From Odobenus rosmarus divergens (taxonomy: Eukaryota; Chordata; Mammalia; Carnivora; Odobenidae), in the NCBI RefSeq assembly GCF_000321225.1, contig NW_004451512.1:324894-388893 (forward strand): a stretch of DNA of 64,000 bases, in the 5' to 3' direction. This document shows positions 1 through 11,199 of the stretch, piece by piece; position 1 is the first letter of the stretch, and the number at the start of each line of letters is the position of its first letter. The position numbers and the translations under genes were made by a program. The notes beneath the pieces are model-generated. The model searched no databases, was not told the origin of the DNA, and was given only the letters and a program-made list of their open reading frames with translations.

Positions 1-995
1 GGCAAAAGGAGATGGAGAGACCCACCTGGAAATGAGGCAGGGTGGCAGCCTGAACCCCGCTTCACCCCTCCATTGAGTAGGATTAAATTGAACTAATCGA
101 ATAAAAAGAAAAGGCAAGAGGTCTGGAACACTAGAATTGGTTAAGAAGACTTTCATTATCTCGCCAATGGCAATGCATAGGTGTAGCAAGTCACCTGATA
201 ATAAGGTGAATTCCAAACCCACTGGGAGAAATGGATTTTACTGAATGGATCCTTACTCTCTACGTGGTGAAGAGGAAGAAAAAACCCCGAGGCAAGAAAC
301 TGAGAGGCAGTTGGGTATCAGAGCAGTGTGGAAGAGGTAAGCAATACCTGAATTCAAAGCAGCAGCTTCATCCTGTCTGGAACAGGCGAATGCCGTGCAA
401 ATGGCCTGGGGCCACCCACTGGTAGGCGTGAAGGAACGAAATTTAAAGTAATCGGCACTCGTGATAGTTAAGTGATTAGAGTTACCCTTGTGCTTGAGTT
501 GGCTATTTCAACATTTTTTTAATAGATGTAGAACCACTCAATGGTAAAAATGCTTAGTAACCTGCAAAAGTCTACAGAACAAACCAAAACATCTACCCAA
601 GACCTGTTGAATTTTGTTATCTGGCTGCTATTTTCCAATTCATCATTTCTGTGTTAAAAAGCTCGGTGATTCCTGTGCTACCCACGTGCCCCTGCCCCAC
701 CTCAGGTAAGTCATTACGGCAGCTGTGCCTAAAGATCTCTGCTCATCTCACGAGATGAGGCTCAAGATTCAGGTGTCCATGAGGAATTATGCTCGGAACT
801 TAGCTCAAGAGCAGAGCTTGTCAAACTACAGTGCCTTCAAATCAGCTGGGCAATCTTGTTAAAAGATTCTGATTGCCAGAGTCTGGGCTGTGGCTTGAGA
901 GTCTACGTTTCTAACGAGCTCCCAGGTGCTGCCAGTCTTGGCCCAGGGACCGACCATACCTGGCACCGCAGGGCTTTAGGCTACACAGTCTGCAG
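1..995. other. unique noncoding DNA, nothing recognised
   Basis: No exon with splice signals, no CpG cluster and no repeat head or tail is recognisable. The only open frame (64 codons) has no family resemblance. Confidence 0.6.
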
Positions 996-1004
996 CCTGA
1001 GTTC

Positions 1005-1230
1005 TCTTTTCTTTTTTTTTTAAGATTTATTTGTTTATTTATTTGAGAGAGAGAGGGAAGGAGAGAGAGACAGAAAGAGAGCACACGAGCATTGGGGAGG
1101 AGCAGAGGGAGAGGGAGAAGCAGACTCCCTGCTGAGCAGGGAGCCTGATGCAGGGCTTGATCCCAGGACTCTGGGATCATGACCTGAGCTGAAGGCAGAC
1201 TCTCAACCGATTGAGCCACCCAGGCGCCCC
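1005..1230 (-). mobile_element. Can-SINE (tRNA-Lys-derived SINE), full length
   Basis: This copy shows the whole family layout in reverse: poly-T with AAGATTTATTTGTTTATTTA, a GA-rich stretch (reverse of the CT-rich region), the tRNA-like body with TGATCCCAGGACT, and the head complement CCACCCAGGCGCCCC. Imperfect target duplications CTGAGTT(C/A)TC flank it (about 997 and 1231). Confidence 0.95.
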
Positions 1231-1537
1231 CTGAGTTATCTCTTCAATGATAGCATTTCTGAAGGGGCGGATTCGATGTGTAACTGGGTAGATCAGTTGT
1301 CTGGAGCAGTGGTTCTCAGAGTGTGATCCAGGGACTAGCGACATGAGTGTCACGTGGGAACATGTTAGAGATGCTAATTCTTGGGCCCCCTTCCCAGAGT
1401 TTCTGGTTTTCAGGTTTCTAAACCAGAAACTCTGGGGGCAGAACCCAGTAATCTGTGTTTTGATAAGCCCTCCTTGTGATTCTGATGCTCACTAGCATTT
1501 GGGGAACACGGCTCCAGCCCATTAAAATCACCTGGGG

Positions 1538-1936
1538 TGGGACACCTGGGTGATTCAGTCAGTTAAGCATCTGCCTTTGGCTCAGGTCATGATCCCAGGG
1601 TCCTGGGATCAAGTCCCACATCAGGCTCCTTGCTCAGTGAGGAGTCTGCTTCTCCCTCTGCCTGCTGCTTCCCCTGCTTGTGCTCTTTCTCTCTCTGACA
1701 AACAAATAAAATCTTTCTTTTTAAAGATTTTATTTATTTTTCAAAAGAGAGAGAGAGACAGCGAGAGAGGGAACACAAGCAGGAGGAGAGGGAGAAGCAG
1801 GCTTCCCGTGGACTAGGGAGCCCGATGCAGGGCTCGATCCCAGGACCCTGAGATCATGACCTGAGCCAAAGGCAGAGGCTTAACGACTGAGCCACCCAGG
1901 CGCCCCGACAAATAAATAAAATCTTAAAAATAAAAT
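1538..1936 (+). mobile_element. Can-SINE interrupted by a second Can-SINE
   Basis: The outer plus-strand SINE (1538-1716, resuming 1907-1936) has its A-rich tail split by an inverted copy. The outer target duplication is AAAATCACCTGGGG at 1524-1537 and 1937-1950, an exact 14-base match. Confidence 0.92.
1717..1906 (-). mobile_element. Can-SINE nested in the tail of another Can-SINE
   Basis: The inverted copy ends CCACCCAGGCGCCCC. It is flanked by duplicated tail sequence GACAAA(C/T)AAATAAAATCTT at 1697-1716 and 1907-1926, so the tail of the older copy was the insertion target. Confidence 0.92.
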
Positions 1937-1950
1937 AAAATCACCTGGGG

Positions 1951-2640
1951 AGATAAAAAAAATCATCAAGACCTGGGACCCCTCTCAGAGAATCTAACTT
2001 TTTCATTCTGGGGTAGGACCCAGGCATCGGGATATTCTAAAGGCATCTGCAGAGATGCTCATGTGCAGTCAGCGTTGAGAACAGCTGGCCTAGAGCAGAA
2101 AGCGAATCCCGCTTAAGTAGGAGAGTTAGCTGTCAAGCATCTGAGCAAACCACCACAGGCTGGTTGCAGGGCTGGATGTCTCTGTGAACAGTGTGCATCC
2201 GGTTCTCCAGGGTGACTGGGTCAGAGTGGGGGATGATGCAACACTCACCCTCATCCCTGGCTATTCTGGCTCCTTTTGCTCATGATGCGCTCTGGCTGGA
2301 ACACCCTGGGGCTATCCTATCATCAGTCAAAAGTTTCACCCATCCTTAAAGGCCCATATCGATCCAGGGCTTCAGAAATCCCTTCCTAAACCCCCCTCCC
2401 ATTTCCTCCCAGATGAGATTTATCCTTCTGTAGATGTTCATGGCACATTATTTGCAAATCTTATTTTCTTATGCTACCTACCTTTCTTGACTCCTCCCCT
2501 CTGCTGAGTTATGAACTCTTGGACACCCAGAACTGCATAACCCTGAACTTTGCCCCTCTTCTGCCAGTAGAAGTGCTGCACTTGAACCTAGTAGGCACGC
2601 AGCAAATCTCTTCTTGAATCTGGGATCAGAACATCTGCAG
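1951..2640. other. noncoding DNA, nothing firm
   Basis: No coding exon is supported. Some short stretches resemble worn mammalian repeats (for example near 2340-2560, an L2-like CCTTCCTAAACC...GTTATGAACTCTT order), but they are too degraded to call. Confidence 0.4.
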
Positions 2641-2790
2641 TTGAGGCTTGCCTTTGCAATCAGGGCTTGTGACCCAGGTTGTTAAATATCTTCTAGCCTC
2701 ACTTATCTGTAAAATTAGGAGGCTGAACTAGATGATCTTTAAGGTACCTTCCAAATCTCGGATTTGATGGTTCCATGTAGTCTACTCTTA
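2640..2790 (+). mobile_element. MIR-like fragment
   Basis: It carries the 3' MIR order TCACTTATCTGTAAAAT, then GGCTGAACTAGATGATCTTTAAGG and CCTTCCAA. It is old and lacks target duplications. Confidence 0.6.
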
Positions 2791-3079
2791 TTCCTGGAAA
2801 ACTAAGTCTGGTGGTACTAGCTGTCATTGGCCATTGGACCAGAGATGGACACAAGTTCTTTGAGCCTCTTCCCATGGACAGGTGGGGTCTATTTCCTCTC
2901 CCTGTGTTTCTGGGCCACACCATGACTTCACTGCAGCGGCAATGACACTGTGGCAGTTCTGGGCACAGTAAATGGGTGTCTGAGGCAGGGTGGGGGTGAC
3001 GTAAGGGGAAAGAGGGTGAGGAAGAAATTTAGAACATCAGGGCTCCAAAGGAAGGCCTTCACTAGGTCCTGTCCATCTT

Positions 3080-3445
3080 GGCTTTATGCACACTTGGGGT
3101 CGGACACCTGAACCGTTATGTAGGAAGTCCGGCCATCCTGCTGGAGAGACTATGTGGAGGGGCCATCTGTCTATGTGCCCCTCAAGTCCAGCCCTACAGC
3201 TATCCCTGCCAAGGTGCCAGGTATGTGAGTGAAATTGTTTTGGACCCTCTAGATCAGCCTCACCATTAGCTGATTGCCACCAAGTGATCCCAGTTGATGC
3301 CATGTGGAGCAGGAGAATCACCCAGCTGAGCCCTGCCTCATTCCTGACCTACAAAATCACAATACATAATAAAATGGTTGCTGTTTAGGTCACCAAGTTT
3401 AGGGGAGTTTGTTATTCAGCAATAGGTAACCAGAACATTGAGTAC
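3080..3445 (+). mobile_element. MLT1-like LTR fragment (ERVL-MaLR)
   Basis: The 3' part has the MaLR ending: AATAAAATGGTTGCTGTTT, then CACCAAGTTTAGGGG, TTTGTTATTCAGCAATAGG and TAACCAGAAC. The upstream limit is approximate. No internal retroviral genes accompany it, so it is a solo, decayed LTR. Confidence 0.55.
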
Positions 3446-3514
3446 ATAGCATTACTCTTGTATGTGAAATTCTATGCAGTTTAGCAAGCAAATATTTGAT
3501 AGATGTTGGAGAAA

Positions 3515-3545
3515 ATATATACACATACATACATACGTACATAAG
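3515..3545. repeat. (ACAT)n microsatellite
   Basis: Short imperfect run of ACAT/ATAC units following GAAAATATAT. Confidence 0.7.
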
Positions 3546-4212
3546 GTGGGCTTGTAAAAGTGCATGACATTTTGTGCTATTCCCACTGACTTTGATTTCC
3601 CAAGTCAACTAAATGGCCTGTGGATGCATTTCTAGAGCAAAATGCACAACTGCTAACAAGGGCCTCCTTGAGAGCTGTGCTCGAGGCCCATGATGTAGCA
3701 CCAAGTGCAATGTCGGGACTTGTTAAACAGACCTAGGAGGAGCCAGGGAATTGCACTGAGGGCTCGAGAAGGTGGAGCCCTTACACAAAGAGGGCTTTGT
3801 CTGCTCCTGAACACAGTATGGCCATTTCCTCTGGGAAAATTTTCAGTTTGGGGAGAGATCTGCCATTTGAAAAGGGGGATATGATTTTCTCCTCTCCCGG
3901 ACTAATTTAAACCTCCTCCGATCCCAAGGGAGATTTTTAGTGCAGTATAATAAGGACACCTTCAGAATCACAGCCTCTTTTTCTGAACGTGTTTCTTATG
4001 TAAATGCTGCATCAGAGAAATTTCCCTCTGCTTGACACTTTAATTCTGCTTTTAAAAACCTGCAAAACAGAAACACAGAGAAAGACACCTTGGAAATACT
4101 TTGGGTTTCATCTATTTTCCATTTTTACCTCCAGCTCCCACAATTTTTTTCAAAATCCTTGTTCTTCAAGTCAAGCATATTTTAAAATCATCCTCTGATG
4201 AACTGGGAAAGC

Positions 4213-4230
4213 AAAAAAAAAAAAAAAAAG
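4213..4230. repeat. poly(A) run
   Basis: About 17 consecutive A residues with no recognisable retroelement body upstream. Confidence 0.7.
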
Positions 4231-4719
4231 ATGATTCCTGTACATTTAGGCTGCCCAAATCCACCAGAAATACAAGGCGCTTCATAGTGATCTGATAATC
4301 CTCAGATTGCCGCAGTGAAGTCAGGTGGCCCAGAGCAGGGGAGTCAAGAGACATTTAAAGAGGAGCCCTTTGAGGCCTCAGTGCACCCCTCCCCCATGCC
4401 ACAGAGCTTCTGGAGGCAGCACCACTGAGAGGGAAGAAAAAAGCCTGGCTCTGTAGGTCTCTTTCAAGATTTTCTTTTTTTCCCTAACTCCCTTCCACTT
4501 CCCTACCACGTGCCCCTAGGTAGGACTGACCTCCTATTTAGTGTTTATGACCCACCCACAGCACCCCATAGGGTGACTATCAGACTATCATACACCACTT
4601 TATCGTACTGATTCCTTCATATCTATTCATCTGCTTCGGAACAGGAGCAGTGAGAGAAGAAGGATTATATCTCTTCTCCATATCCCTGCACACAGCAAAA
4701 TAACAGAAATACACTTAAT

Positions 4720-4920
4720 GAATGAATGGGTTTGAAATCCAACTAAGTTTATTTGCCACTTACTTTCTTGGGCAAGTTATTTCCTCTTGGAGACCCGGGT
4801 TTCCTTGTTTATGAGATGGGGAGAGTAGCAACCTCCTCTTGGGTAGCTGTGAGGAATCACGGGGTAACATTTTGAAGTGCGTGGCAGAACATGCTAGGCA
4901 GGCACTAGGTTCTCAACTAA
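4720..4920 (+). mobile_element. MIR fragment
   Basis: The core reads TTGCCACTTACTTTCTTGGGCAAGTTATTTCC, then a GAGATGGGGAGAGTAG-like block and GCAGAACATGCTAGGCA. This is typical MIR order with heavy divergence. Confidence 0.7.
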
Positions 4921-5264
4921 GGTTCGGTCACTCATCTTTCCCAGACCCACCTCCTAAAGCCATGCCCGCAGATGGAATGAGGCTTGCCTACGTTCTGCCG
5001 GGAAACCTGCAGAGCTAGCTGCCCCCACAGTACTGCCCCACATTTCTGGCTGTCACTTAGATCAGTTCCCTTAAGAACCTGCCCTCGAACTTGAGGCTTG
5101 GATTCTACTTAAAAGGCAAATCTTGGGGAGGGAGAAGGAAAACACTTCAGGCTATTATCAGTCACTGAAACCTCCGCATGAAGGAGTCTCAGATCCTTCT
5201 CATAGAACACATTATAATGGAGAAGTGAGGTAGGGAAGGCATGAGGCAGGGTTGGAGATGGGAT

Positions 5265-5303
5265 AGAGCGAGAGAGAGAGAGAGAGAGGAGGAGGAGGAG
5301 GAA
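5265..5303. repeat. (GA)n/(GGA)n microsatellite
   Basis: A GA run turns into GGA triplets; purine-only on the plus strand. Confidence 0.8.
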
Positions 5304-5369
5304 ACTGGGAATGTTGGAACGCAAAAGAATCAGGAGGGGCTGCCTGGTGCACAGGAAAACATTGCAAAG

Positions 5370-5540
5370 TCAGAGAGAGATCAGGGTTCCTATGTGAGCT
5401 TTTCCTGCTGGGGGCTGTGACAGGAGGCAAGTTACTTAACCTCTTTGAATTGTAAAATGGGGCTAATACCAGCTAATTTGGGGGTGCCTCTGGGGGTGAA
5501 GCGGGGCGACGTCACAAGTGCTTGGTAGGTGGTTGGTGGC
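5370..5540 (+). mobile_element. MIR fragment
   Basis: The core is GGCAAGTTACTTAACCTCTTTG followed by AATTGTAAAATGGGGCTAATACC. Near its 3' end CGACGTCA (5507-5514) makes a CRE-like site on the approach to the GC-rich patch at 5.9 kb. Confidence 0.7.
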
Positions 5541-5879
5541 TCGCTGGGGGCCTAAGAGAGGACTGGCCAGTGAGGGCTGCATCCACCACTTAGCCGTGGG
5601 CCAAGGACGCGGCCCATCTAGGTTGTGGTTATTATTTCCCTTCCCTCGGGCCAGATTTCCTGGGCTCTGTTCTGCCTGGGGCCAGCTGGGACCACACAGT
5701 GACAGCCACCTACATTAATTAATTATGAGAGAATGCATCTTCTCCATCCTCAAATCCCAAACCCAAGGCAGAAGCGAGAGAACAACAGTATTTCATTCTA
5801 GCGGAGACAGTCGGCCGCAAGCCCAACTCCAGGAAGGAAAGGGTGAAAACATTCCACCATCCCACTGCACGCAGGGAGA

Positions 5880-6240
5880 AAATACCAGTAGGTGCTGGAA
5901 GGCAACTCCGCGGCGTTGTGGGTGGGGGCCGCCGGCGGCCGGACGCTGCGGAGCAGGTGGGAGCCGTGCGCGTCCTCCGCTCCGCCCCGCCCCCTCCGCC
6001 CCCAGGGCGTCGCTCAAACCAAGCCCCGCCCCCTCTCCCTCTCTCTGGGTGCCCCCTGCGCTGCGCTCCGGCCACACCCACTTTCTTCTGCCCCAGCCCC
6101 TCCCGCCGCCCTTGTACTTCTTCTCCGGGTGCCCGAGCCGGGGACAGCGGGTCCCACCGGCCACCGCGTGCTAGGGGATAGGGAGCGCGGGGGGCGCCAG
6201 TGCGGGAGCGGCCTTTGTAGTCCGTCTCCTCGCTCCACCC
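5880..6240. promoter_or_regulatory. CpG island, candidate orphan promoter
   Basis: A local jump in GC and CpG density against an AT-richer background includes GCGGCGTTG, GCCGCCGGCGGCCGGACG and GTGCGCGTCC. At least two GC boxes match Sp1/KLF sites: CTCCGCCCCGCCCCCTCC near 5980-5997 and GCCCCGCCCCC near 6025. No TATA box is evident. Open frames here (up to 149 codons) exist in several overlapping frames, which is the effect of high GC, not evidence of coding. It lies about 26 kb downstream of MAB21L3 and could drive an unannotated noncoding RNA or act as a distal element. Confidence 0.5.
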
Positions 6241-6249
6241 CTGGCTCCT

Positions 6250-7360
6250 CCTCCTCTTTATTTCTCTACTCCCTCTACCCGCCCGCTATCTTCTTTCCCC
6301 ACCTCCTATAGCCACCCGGTCTGGACCACCCCAGGGGGAAGGCCCGGTGCCACTGACAGCGATCCCAGCACCCCGCTGACCTATTCTCGCTTTGCAGTGA
6401 GAAGGAGCTCAAAAGACAACTCAGCAGCATGCCCGGGCTGGCAGGTCCCTGTCAGCCTGCTATGCTGCTGAGACCCGCAGCCTGAGCCTGGCTCCTGGGC
6501 ATTCCGCGCCTCCAGCACTGCCCTGTGGGCCCAGTCTGGGCTGGCCCCCAGTCCCGGTAAACTGGCCAGACTCGCAGTTCCCAGACACCACCTCTGAGAG
6601 CCACATGTTGGGGGAAAAAGAGAACTGTAACAAAGCAAAGACACCGTCCCCACCTGCCTCTGGGTATAGAAACACCCCAAAGAGCTCAGGTTGTTCACTG
6701 GGCCCAGTAGGGGCAGCTGGGGAAGGGGGCGGGAATGTGGGATACTGTGATGGATGGGACTGGAGGGGGGCCTCTCACACTAAGACTGCAGGTTCTACGG
6801 GCAAGCTGGGCCCCAGAGCAGAGTGGAGCCTTATCCAAATTCAACCTGGCACTCTGGAAGCCTTTGACATTTCCTCTGCGGGAATACGCTCCACTATAGG
6901 TCACACTGCTCTAGGAATGAAAAAAGAATCGTGATCTGAATTATTGTGGAAAGTGTTTACCTAAAATCTTATTAAGGTTTATTTTTAGAGCCTATCTGGC
7001 CTTATCACCAGAGATAAATTCTAGAGGGGTCTCTCTGTTCTATTGACCTTTAAGAAAAGACTTCAAAGATGAAAGGCAAGCGGGGAGAGGCAGGTTCTGT
7101 CCTTGGAGAGCAGGTTCTTGCTATGCTGACAGCCCTCACCCGCCTTGACAGGGAGGCAGGCGGCCCTGGGCTGGGTCCCCCAGGCGTCCTGGATGCACTT
7201 AATAATGCCAGGACCCTGTGAATCCTTTCCAGGTGTGAAAGGCATGGCCCCTCCCTTCTTCCAAGCCTAGACACCACAAAAGACAACTTCCATCCCACCC
7301 CAGCGCCACCCCACCCCCGGCAGACCTTGGGAGAAGGCCAGATTGACCTTTGGGATAGTC
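6250..7360. other. noncoding DNA downstream of the CpG-rich patch
   Basis: No exon or repeat could be recognised. Short frames (6381-6934 on both strands) lack family resemblance. An exon of a noncoding transcript starting at the CpG patch cannot be excluded. Confidence 0.4.
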
Positions 7361-7510
7361 TCATAATAACAATTACTAAGTGCTTCCGACTTGCCCATAC
7401 TCTTCCATATGCTTCACATACAGTAACTCATTTCATTCTTACCATAAGCCTATCATTATCCCCATTTTACAGATTAAAAAACAAAGTCACACCCTTGGAG
7501 CCAAGCCAAG
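7360..7510 (+). mobile_element. MIR/L2-class fragment
   Basis: AACAATTACTAAGTGCTT, GTAACTCATTTCATTCTTA, and TATCCCCATTTTACAGATTA form a pattern shared by old MIR-class repeats. The exact family is unclear. Confidence 0.55.
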
Positions 7511-8200
7511 AGCTGCTCTCCCTGCCAGGCTGCAGACCCCATCTCCCAAGTCTGCCTCCTGAACAGCTACCTCTCTCCCAGGAGCCCACCAGCGTCCGAG
7601 TAGTCATCAGACTCCAAAGTAGTCCCAGGTTTTAGTGGGCCCTGGTTCCCAGTTCCCCCAGCTTTGCAGGGTGATGTGGAGGCTCTGAGTGAAATCTCCA
7701 GAGACCCAGATGGGGGGGGCGGGGTTGGAGGCGGCTCAGAGAGTGATGCCAGTCCCCACTGTTAACCAATCACAGTGACTGGGGAGCGGAGGGCTCTTGC
7801 CCAGGAGTTGTGCCCACCCGCAGTGGGAGGAGAGGCTTGGGTCCACAGGAGATAGGGGGATGAGATGCCGAAATTCGTGCTTGGAGGACCCTTTGGGCAC
7901 CCTCAAAAACTGCCCCGAAACTACATGTCTGCCAGCTCCCTCCGATGTGTGTGAGGGCGGGAGGTAGGGGGACAGTCCCCATGGCTGGAGCAGAGCCAGA
8001 GAGAGGAGCAGAGATCAATGGGAGTACCAGGAAAGCGGGAGGGGCTGTTTCCTGCAGGAACCAAATCGAGCCCACAAAGAACTAAGCTGCCTCCCCGTGC
8101 AAGGGGAGGGCCCAGATCACCTTGGAACATTGCCTTAGAGCAGCAAAGGAGGAGTGCCAAGGTGGCCAGGAGTCACAGCTGTGCTGAGAGCCACCAGAAG
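7510..8200. other. noncoding DNA, nothing recognised
   Basis: Moderately GC-rich, with a G run at 7711-7717. No splice-bounded open frame and no repeat identity. Confidence 0.45.
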
Positions 8201-8204
8201 AGTG

Positions 8205-8285
8205 TGCCCGCACACACATACACACACACGCACACGTGGATACACAGCTATACACCTCCAGCCTCTCTTTCACACATACACGCTT
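8205..8285. repeat. CA-rich microsatellite
   Basis: Imperfect (CA)n with ACACACATACACACACACGC and further CACACATACACG. Confidence 0.75.
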
Positions 8286-8859
8286 TAACACACTTTATGC
8301 TCATATTGGTACCTACCCATTTTTGGGCATCAGCCCTAACCCACACACATACTACTCGGCAAAATAAAGACACAAACGTAGCAACCGGTGAGGCACCCCG
8401 CCTGTGAGATGAGATATACATTTGTCCGCTGACCCCGAGACCAGCCCAGACCCAGAGATACAACCTGACAGACTCCAACACCTGTCAATGGGGCCTTCCT
8501 GGGGTGGGTCGCCGTGGCCACACTGCTCGGGGCCAGGCACCTGGATACCCACAGCTCAGCTGCTCGACCCAAGGCGGCTCTGGGAAGCTCTGAGAATCCC
8601 AGGAATTGCTCCGGAGGCGCTGGGCTTCCTGGAGGGATTTCAGACGCTCAGGCTGCAGGGTTACCTGAGAAGCTCTGGGAACATCCTAGAGAGAAAGGAG
8701 AGTTTTGTCTACTTTGGCCTAAAGCTTCCACGAAGTCAGTGCTGATCGACAGTGCTCCTGGGCTCCACGGTCTCCATTGGCTCAGATGCCAAGTATGATG
8801 GTGCCCCCAGTTTGTTCTGTACGCAGACTCACACACAAATAGCACCAGAGCTGGAGGCT

Positions 8860-9070
8860 GAGTAGTGCAGGTTAATAGCCCAAATTATGGCACCAGATGG
8901 CTGGGTTTGAATCTGTGTTCTACCACTTACTGTGTGACCCTGGGCAAGTTACTGAACCTCTCTAGGCTGTTTCCTCAACTGAGAAATGACGACAATGGTA
9001 ATCCCTACCTTCTAGGGCTATTGTAAGAATTACATGGACACAACGGAGCAAAGTGCTTAGACAGTACATG
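8860..9070 (+). mobile_element. MIR, well preserved
   Basis: This is nearly the full MIR core: GGCTGGGTTTGAATCTGTG, TACCACTTACTGTGTGACC, TGGGCAAGTTACTGAACCTC, CTCAACTGAGAAATGACGAC, then GGGCTATTGTAAGAATTA. It is the best MIR in the window. Confidence 0.9.
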
Positions 9071-10540
9071 GCCAGCTAAGAACCTGGGTAGTCAGGTGTG
9101 GGGGCCTGAGGCCCCGGGGCAGGTGACAGGGTGGCTGAGGAGCAGAGGGTGGGGCGGGGAGAGGCGAGTGGTCTGGAAATGACCAGAGGTCTGAGTCTCT
9201 GTGCCGTCAACTTTAATATTCTGGAGGGAAAATAAATAAGAGCATATTTCCTCACGGAGCACAGAGTGCTCAGCCAGAAAGCCGCAGAACACAGGAACAT
9301 TTTCTCATTACTGTATAACAATATCGAAGATGATGTTCTCCTTTTCAAAGGAGCCCAGAGCACTTAGAGATTGCATAGTCAGCGTCCAACTTGCATGGGC
9401 CCTGGGCTGGGTGGCTGAGGTGGCCAGCTGCCGGCGCCGGCCTGCACCTGCAGCGGGGATGACAGAACCTGGGCCACAGGTATCCCGGGCAGCCCCCGCC
9501 ACACTCAGCAGGAGGACTGTATCCTCAGTGCTCCCGCAGCAGGCCCAATGCCACGTGGCCAACCTGTACAGAGAGGTGCTGACCCTGGAGGTCACCACCA
9601 GCTTAGAAGCACAGAAGCCTCGGAGGGGCTTTCCAGAAGCAAGGGATCTCTCTCTGCTCACTGCACTGCCAACAGGGGAAATGGGGGGGCGGAGGGCTGC
9701 CTGCTCCAAATTGGCACTTACTCCCCGGCGTCCTTTGCAGGCTATGCCTGTGTCTAAGAAGGGTATGGATGAGCTGGGGCACAGCAGCCAGAAGGAGACC
9801 ATCTCCCACAGGGAAGGGCAGGAAAGGACTGCTCTTCTGTCCAGGGCAAGCCCTCCCCATGGTGTGGACTCTCTTCGGAGCAAAGCAACCCAGGTGGGCA
9901 CAGCTCATGGGAGATGGCCTTCCCGCCTCTAGGGGTTCTGCTCCAGATTGGACCACACCTGCAGGGAGAGGAGACGGACACCCCCTGAAGGATTGCAATG
10001 AGCCCAAAGACATTTCGGAGACCAGATGATTTGAGAGGGTCACTGAAGCAAAGAGAAGTTGTCCAGGGTCAAGTGCGAGTTGGGTCCGGTGAAGGCTCAC
10101 TACTTTCCTCTGCTCTTAAGCCAGATTTGATATTTTCCTTTTAGGAGAAAGAGGGAAGCATGCGGCTCCTTGAACTGAGGAGTTCTTCATGCCCCTGTTC
10201 CAGACCTCCTGCCTTCCTGCATTCTCAGATGCAAACACTCGTGCTCAGAGCAGACCCCTAGGTGCCTTCAGTGCAGAGAGGATGGACCATCACCACTTCC
10301 TGAGCGCCAGCAACTGGCACCAGGGAACCCCAGCGTCCTAGCACTTTTTGCCTGGATTTCTGCAAGGTCCAGGTCTCAGACGGATGTCACGAGACAAGTA
10401 AGACCACTTGTACTCCTAGAGCTTAAGGTAGCGATGGACACACAGCAGATGCTCATAGCTTCTCACTGCCTTCCTATGGCTGATAGCAAACAAGCAATGG
10501 CCCCCACAGCTCCAGTTACCCACGTCTGCTGAGTGTGAAT
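9070..10540. other. noncoding DNA with overlapping open frames
   Basis: A 200-codon frame on the plus strand (9330-9932) and a 197-codon frame on the minus strand (9308-9901) overlap almost completely. Neither resembles a known family or has splice context, so I treat both as chance frames in GC-rich DNA. No repeats are recognised. Confidence 0.45.
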
Positions 10541-10700
10541 CCTGAGCTGGCATGGTTCTGCATGCTTTGTATGGACTGTGTCATTCAGTGTTCCTGGCCA
10601 CCTTCTGAGACAGGTCCTCCTCTTAAGCACGTGTTATAGGTGAGGAAACTGAGGCACAGAAAGCCTTGCTTCAGGCCATAGCGACTAAGCGATGGGGCCA
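10540..10700 (+). mobile_element. MIR-class fragment
   Basis: TATAGGTGAGGAAACTGAGG and CACAGAAAGCCTTGCTTC are the usual MIR GAGGAAACTGAGGC block, preceded by a diverged part. Confidence 0.6.
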
Positions 10701-11199
10701 TCATTTGAACGTCCAAGCATCTAGCTGGGAGGCACAAAGTCCTTGGGTGTGGCCCTCAGCCCCTCTCCAGCTTCAGCTCCTGACACTCTCTATCTTGTGT
10801 CCTGCTAACAGGCTCTGTGTCTTCTTCCTCTCTCTGTCTCTGTCTCCCTGTCTGGGCTGTTTTCTACCCCTCCCCCATTTCAGCACACCCTTCTCCTGCT
10901 CATACTTACTTCTCTTTTCAGGTCAATTTCACCTGCCACCTCTTCTTGGAAGGCTCCCCTTATCTGCACTCCCGAAGTCCCCAAGGTTGAGCCGGGGGCC
11001 CCTCTTTTGTGCTTCCATATGTGGAGGGCCCTCCCCCTCCCCCAATCACCGTACACACTGCACTTGCCGTGGGGTGCATCCGTTTTCTCCCACATGTGAC
11101 TTTTGTCCCCTCGGGGCAACAGTGAGCTCTTCTCCAGCATGGTGTCACCAGCACCTGGCAGTACTTGATGGTTGCTTGATGACTTGTAACCTTCACCTG

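Noticed and set aside
3080..3445. LTR-like ends that could signal an endogenous retrovirus
   Set aside because: Only decayed MLT1-type solo LTR sequence is present here and at 29128-29525; no gag, pol or env region is seen.
5719..6311. Stack of Pro/Arg/Gly-rich frames of 74-149 codons
   Set aside because: They occur in several frames on both strands of a GC-rich patch, as expected where stop codons are scarce; no domain or splice context.
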